From the NCBI GenBank assembly GCA_029260155.1, contig JAJDDU010000063.1, positions 1-5,977 on the forward strand: a stretch of 5,977 nucleotides of DNA, written 5' to 3'. The stretch comes from Phycisphaerae bacterium. Lineage in GTDB: Bacteria > Planctomycetota > Phycisphaerae > UBA1845. The notes below the pieces were generated by a model, which was not told the DNA's origin, ran no database searches, and worked only from the letters and a program-made list of their open reading frames with translations. Positions 4,786-5,977 of this stretch are shown here, piece after piece. Position 1 is the stretch's first letter; every line of letters begins with the position of its first letter. The position numbers were made by a program, and so were the translations under genes.

Positions 4786-5977
4786 GTGTTCACGGAACGC
4801 AACGGGAAATCTCTGTGTAGTCTTGCGGTTATTGTCGTAATTGCGATGGGCGGGCTGCAAGTGTCCGCGCAGCCTGATGCCACGCTCGGATCGATACCCG
4901 TGACGACGAACTTTACATCAAGCAGCTCTGTTGATGGGTTGCGAGCCTATGCCGTTGCCCGAACTATCTGCAACGTGGGAACGCAGCCACTCGACTGGTT
5001 CGTAGGCCCCAGTCCACATCACCCGGTGACACTTCCGAACCTCTATCGGCTGAAGAGTGGGCGCTTCGAGCAGATTGGACAAGGGTGGGTCATGCACCAT
5101 TACTGCGCATTGCAGCAGAACCTGTGCGGTGGCTGCTCCCCGCCGTGCGGCGGCTGCTGTTCGACGCTCGGGCCTGGCTGTTCGACGTCCAACAGCGCCT
5201 CGCGGACTGGGAACTTCAACAACCTGGGGCCTCGATCCGAGATCAACGCGCACCTCGGGACCAACCCTGGATTCCACGCATTTCCGGAAGGCAACGGGAC
5301 GCTTCGGGGTCGCCTTCTGGTCAGAGAATCCGATCTCGATCCCGCGCTCAACCCCGACGCGCTCTACTTCGCCGAGGCTCAGATCATTGCCCAGGACGAC
5401 GCTCAAGTCGGGGACATGAGTGGGGACAACAACAACGCTTCCTACCGCCGGGTATCCGTCGGCCCTTTCAACTACTCGCTGAGCTTCGCAGGAGGAACGA
5501 TTCGGGAGAACCCTGCGATTTATGCGTGGCAGGTGCATGAATCTGATGTCGCCCGTCAGGATGTGGATATCCCCGGTGAGGGGCGGCTACTCCTGGCGTA
5601 CAAGGTCACCGACAACGGTGACGGGACGTGGCACTACGAGTACGCGCTGCACAATCTCAATTCGGATCGCAGCGTCGGGGTGTTTTCGGTGCCCGTGCCG
5701 GATGATGTCACCGTTTCGGAGATCGGATTCCATGACGTCGACTACCACAGCGGTGAGATCTACGCGCTCGACGATTGGCCCGCGGTCGATGACGATGAAA
5801 GCGTCACTTGGGCGACGGAGACCTTCGCTGGCAACGAAAACGCCAACGCGCTACGATGGGGAACGCTGTACAACTTCCGTTTCGATGCCAACACGCCGCC
5901 GCAGCCTGTGGACATTACGATTGGCCTGTTCAAGCCCGGAACGCCGGACTCGGTGACCGTTCCCGCGATGGGGCCGG
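4786..5977 (+). CDS. Secreted planctomycete-type protein of unknown function with a seven-cysteine loop, C-terminus cut off by the window edge
   Basis: The frame is open from GTG 4786 to the right edge (397 codons). The start is set by the GGAGGA eight bases upstream. Residues 1-28 form a clear signal peptide: charged MFTERNGKS, hydrophobic SLAVIVVIAMGGLQ, and cleavage after VSA before QPDAT. The mature protein resembles a family of large exported proteins of unknown function that I associate with Planctomycetota. The recognisable segments are the NVGTQPLDWF strand, IGQGWVMHHYCALQQN, LGPGCSTSNSAS, NNLGPRSEINAHLG, WHYEYALHNLNSDRS, IGFHDVDYHSGE and ANALRWGTLYNFRFDA. Residues 107-132 contain seven cysteines (107, 114, 117, 121, 124, 125, 132) in a Gly/Pro-rich loop, suggesting disulfides or a structural metal site. 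The rest is Asp/Asn-rich beta structure typical of extracellular proteins. No catalytic motif is visible. Any C-terminal anchor would lie beyond the edge. The coding call is secure, the family assignment is from memory of conserved phrases, and the function is unknown. Confidence 0.9.
   Translation, partial: MFTERNGKSLCSLAVIVVIAMGGLQVSAQPDATLGSIPVTTNFTSSSSVDGLRAYAVARTICNVGTQPLDWFVGPSPHHPVTLPNLYRLKSGRFEQIGQGWVMHHYCALQQNLCGGCSPPCGGCCSTLGPGCSTSNSASRTGNFNNLGPRSEINAHLGTNPGFHAFPEGNGTLRGRLLVRESDLDPALNPDALYFAEAQIIAQDDAQVGDMSGDNNNASYRRVSVGPFNYSLSFAGGTIRENPAIYAWQVHESDVARQDVDIPGEGRLLLAYKVTDNGDGTWHYEYALHNLNSDRSVGVFSVPVPDDVTVSEIGFHDVDYHSGEIYALDDWPAVDDDESVTWATETFAGNENANALRWGTLYNFRFDANTPPQPVDITIGLFKPGTPDSVTVPAMGP

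Noticed and set aside
4918..5538. 206-codon minus-strand frame opposite the Cys-rich exported protein
   Set aside because: The plus-strand gene has a signal peptide, a Shine-Dalgarno sequence and recognisable conserved segments; this is its antisense shadow.

Overview
The window looks like chromosome from a Planctomycetota bacterium, most likely of the Phycisphaerae type. This rests on the moderately high GC content, the large secreted proteins that resemble planctomycete surface proteins, the protein at the right edge (which I recognise as resembling a planctomycete-enriched family of unknown function), and a possible PEP-CTERM-like protein tail. No rRNA, tRNA, CRISPR array, transposase or other direct taxonomic marker is present, so the assignment is an inference.

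Left third (1-2184, minus strand): one very large secreted protein that starts at 2184 and runs off the left edge. Most of its N-terminal half is a beta-propeller of LVIVD-type repeats. A jelly-roll-like module and the start of an Ig-like module follow. It has a strong Shine-Dalgarno sequence and a good sigma70-like promoter about 110 bases upstream.

Centre (2185-3561): a 456-base divergent intergenic region with an unusually dense set of inverted repeats (about 2370-2550), followed by a complete radical SAM gene (2641-3561, plus strand). The enzyme has the canonical CX3CX2C cluster motif and a compact, non-standard SPASM-like Cys set at its C-terminus. A TATGAT box placed exactly for leaderless transcription lies immediately before its ATG.

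Right third (3562-5977, plus strand): a structured spacer that also holds a 49-codon Cys/Gly-rich reading frame, then a 295-codon open frame of uncertain status with a signal-peptide-like segment and a PEP-CTERM-like tail. Last comes a confident secreted protein starting with GTG at 4786, with a good Shine-Dalgarno sequence and signal peptide and a striking seven-cysteine loop. It runs off the right edge.

Nothing shows that these genes form one pathway. The two edge genes are surface or exported proteins that probably act independently. The radical SAM enzyme is the only clear catalyst, and its substrate cannot be read from the sequence. The most interesting places are the structured intergenic DNA, the variant SPASM-like domain with a small Cys-containing frame beside it, and the doubtful open frame at 3724-4608.
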